From positions 1 through 5,688 of the forward strand of contig JBDKGV010000224.1 in the NCBI GenBank assembly GCA_039798005.1: DNA of 5,688 bases, given 5' to 3'. Source of the stretch: JBDKGV01 sp039798005 (GTDB lineage: Bacteria > Fibrobacterota > Fibrobacteria > UBA5070). The position numbers were made by a program, and so were the translations under genes. This document shows, piece after piece, positions 5,492-5,688 of this stretch (positions are counted from its first letter, which is position 1; each line of letters begins with the position of its first letter). The notes under the pieces are model-generated. The model saw only the letters and a program-made list of their open reading frames with translations, searched no databases and had not been told where the DNA came from.

Positions 5492-5688
5492 TCGCGCTTT
5501 TCCTGCTCCTGTTCGCCCAAGCCGGTCCCGAGACCACCCCGCTGGACTGGAAGGCGCTGCTCGCCTCCGCCGCGTCCGACCCCAAGCTCCATTCCCTGGA
5601 ACAGCGCTTGAAGCTGATGAAGGATCCGGTCAGCCCAGGGCTCTGGAAGAAGGCCGAACTCAAGGGCAAGGCCGAAGGCTTCGACAAG
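5488..5688 (+). CDS. Exported protein, partial; possible outer-membrane factor of the adaptor system
   Basis: Only the first 67 residues are in the window. The ATG at 5488 overlaps the adaptor stop as ATGA, a common sign of coupled translation. An in-frame ATG at 5476 would add four residues; neither has a strong ribosome-binding site. Residues 1-11 (MIALFLLLFAQ) are a short hydrophobic export signal lacking a positive charge, followed by AGPETTPLDWK. The rest is helical, alanine- and lysine-rich: WKALLASAASDPKLHSLEQR, then a conserved-looking PVSPGLWKKAE. Outer-membrane factors of the TolC type often start with a signal peptide and an amphipathic helix like this, and they commonly follow HlyD genes. 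That role is inferred from context; the visible part is too short for a family call. Confidence 0.65.
   Translation, partial: MIALFLLLFAQAGPETTPLDWKALLASAASDPKLHSLEQRLKLMKDPVSPGLWKKAELKGKAEGFDK

Noticed and set aside
1..5688. CRISPR arrays, tRNA or rRNA genes, insertion-sequence ends, attachment sites
   Set aside because: I saw no regularly spaced repeats, tRNA-like cloverleaf, rRNA-like stretch, transposase or terminal inverted repeats on reading the window by eye.

Overview
The window is protein-coding DNA from a Gram-negative bacterium of fairly high G+C content (roughly 60% by eye). Signal peptides and a periplasmic adaptor show the Gram-negative envelope. Two secreted proteins end in a small beta-rich tail that resembles the type IX secretion (T9SS) type-A sorting domain, and this tail plus the carboxypeptidase-regulatory-like fold of the first gene suggest the FCB superphylum. 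Fibrobacterota is my best guess; the phylum is an inference from protein style, not a marker-based call.

The layout is two divergent gene blocks. On the minus strand, reading right to left, are a CotH-family kinase-like protein (3441-1909), an arylsulfotransferase-family beta-propeller protein (1891-455), and the start of an exported protein with a carboxypeptidase-regulatory-like domain (411 to beyond the left edge). The gaps of 17 and 43 nt make a single operon likely. All three have N-terminal export signals.

On the plus strand are a DUF4956 four-helix membrane protein (3775-4458), a HlyD-type membrane-fusion adaptor (4460-5491), and the first 67 codons of another exported protein (from 5488). 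These genes are packed with a 1-nt gap and a 4-nt ATGA overlap, so they are almost certainly co-transcribed and translationally coupled. The 333-bp gap between the blocks (3442-3774) must carry divergent promoters. It holds a short near-perfect direct repeat overlapping a weak promoter-like sequence, and a small hairpin.

From memory of the families, CotH kinases and DUF4956 proteins are recurrent neighbours, often with a VTC-type polyphosphate polymerase, which is not visible here. What stands out is the pairing of DUF4956 with a HlyD adaptor, and possibly an outer-membrane partner, facing a CotH kinase plus a sulfotransferase-like protein with similar tails. A working hypothesis is an envelope-spanning export or polymer-handling apparatus whose secreted partners modify surface proteins or glycans. 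The family calls are well supported by motifs; the joint function is inference.
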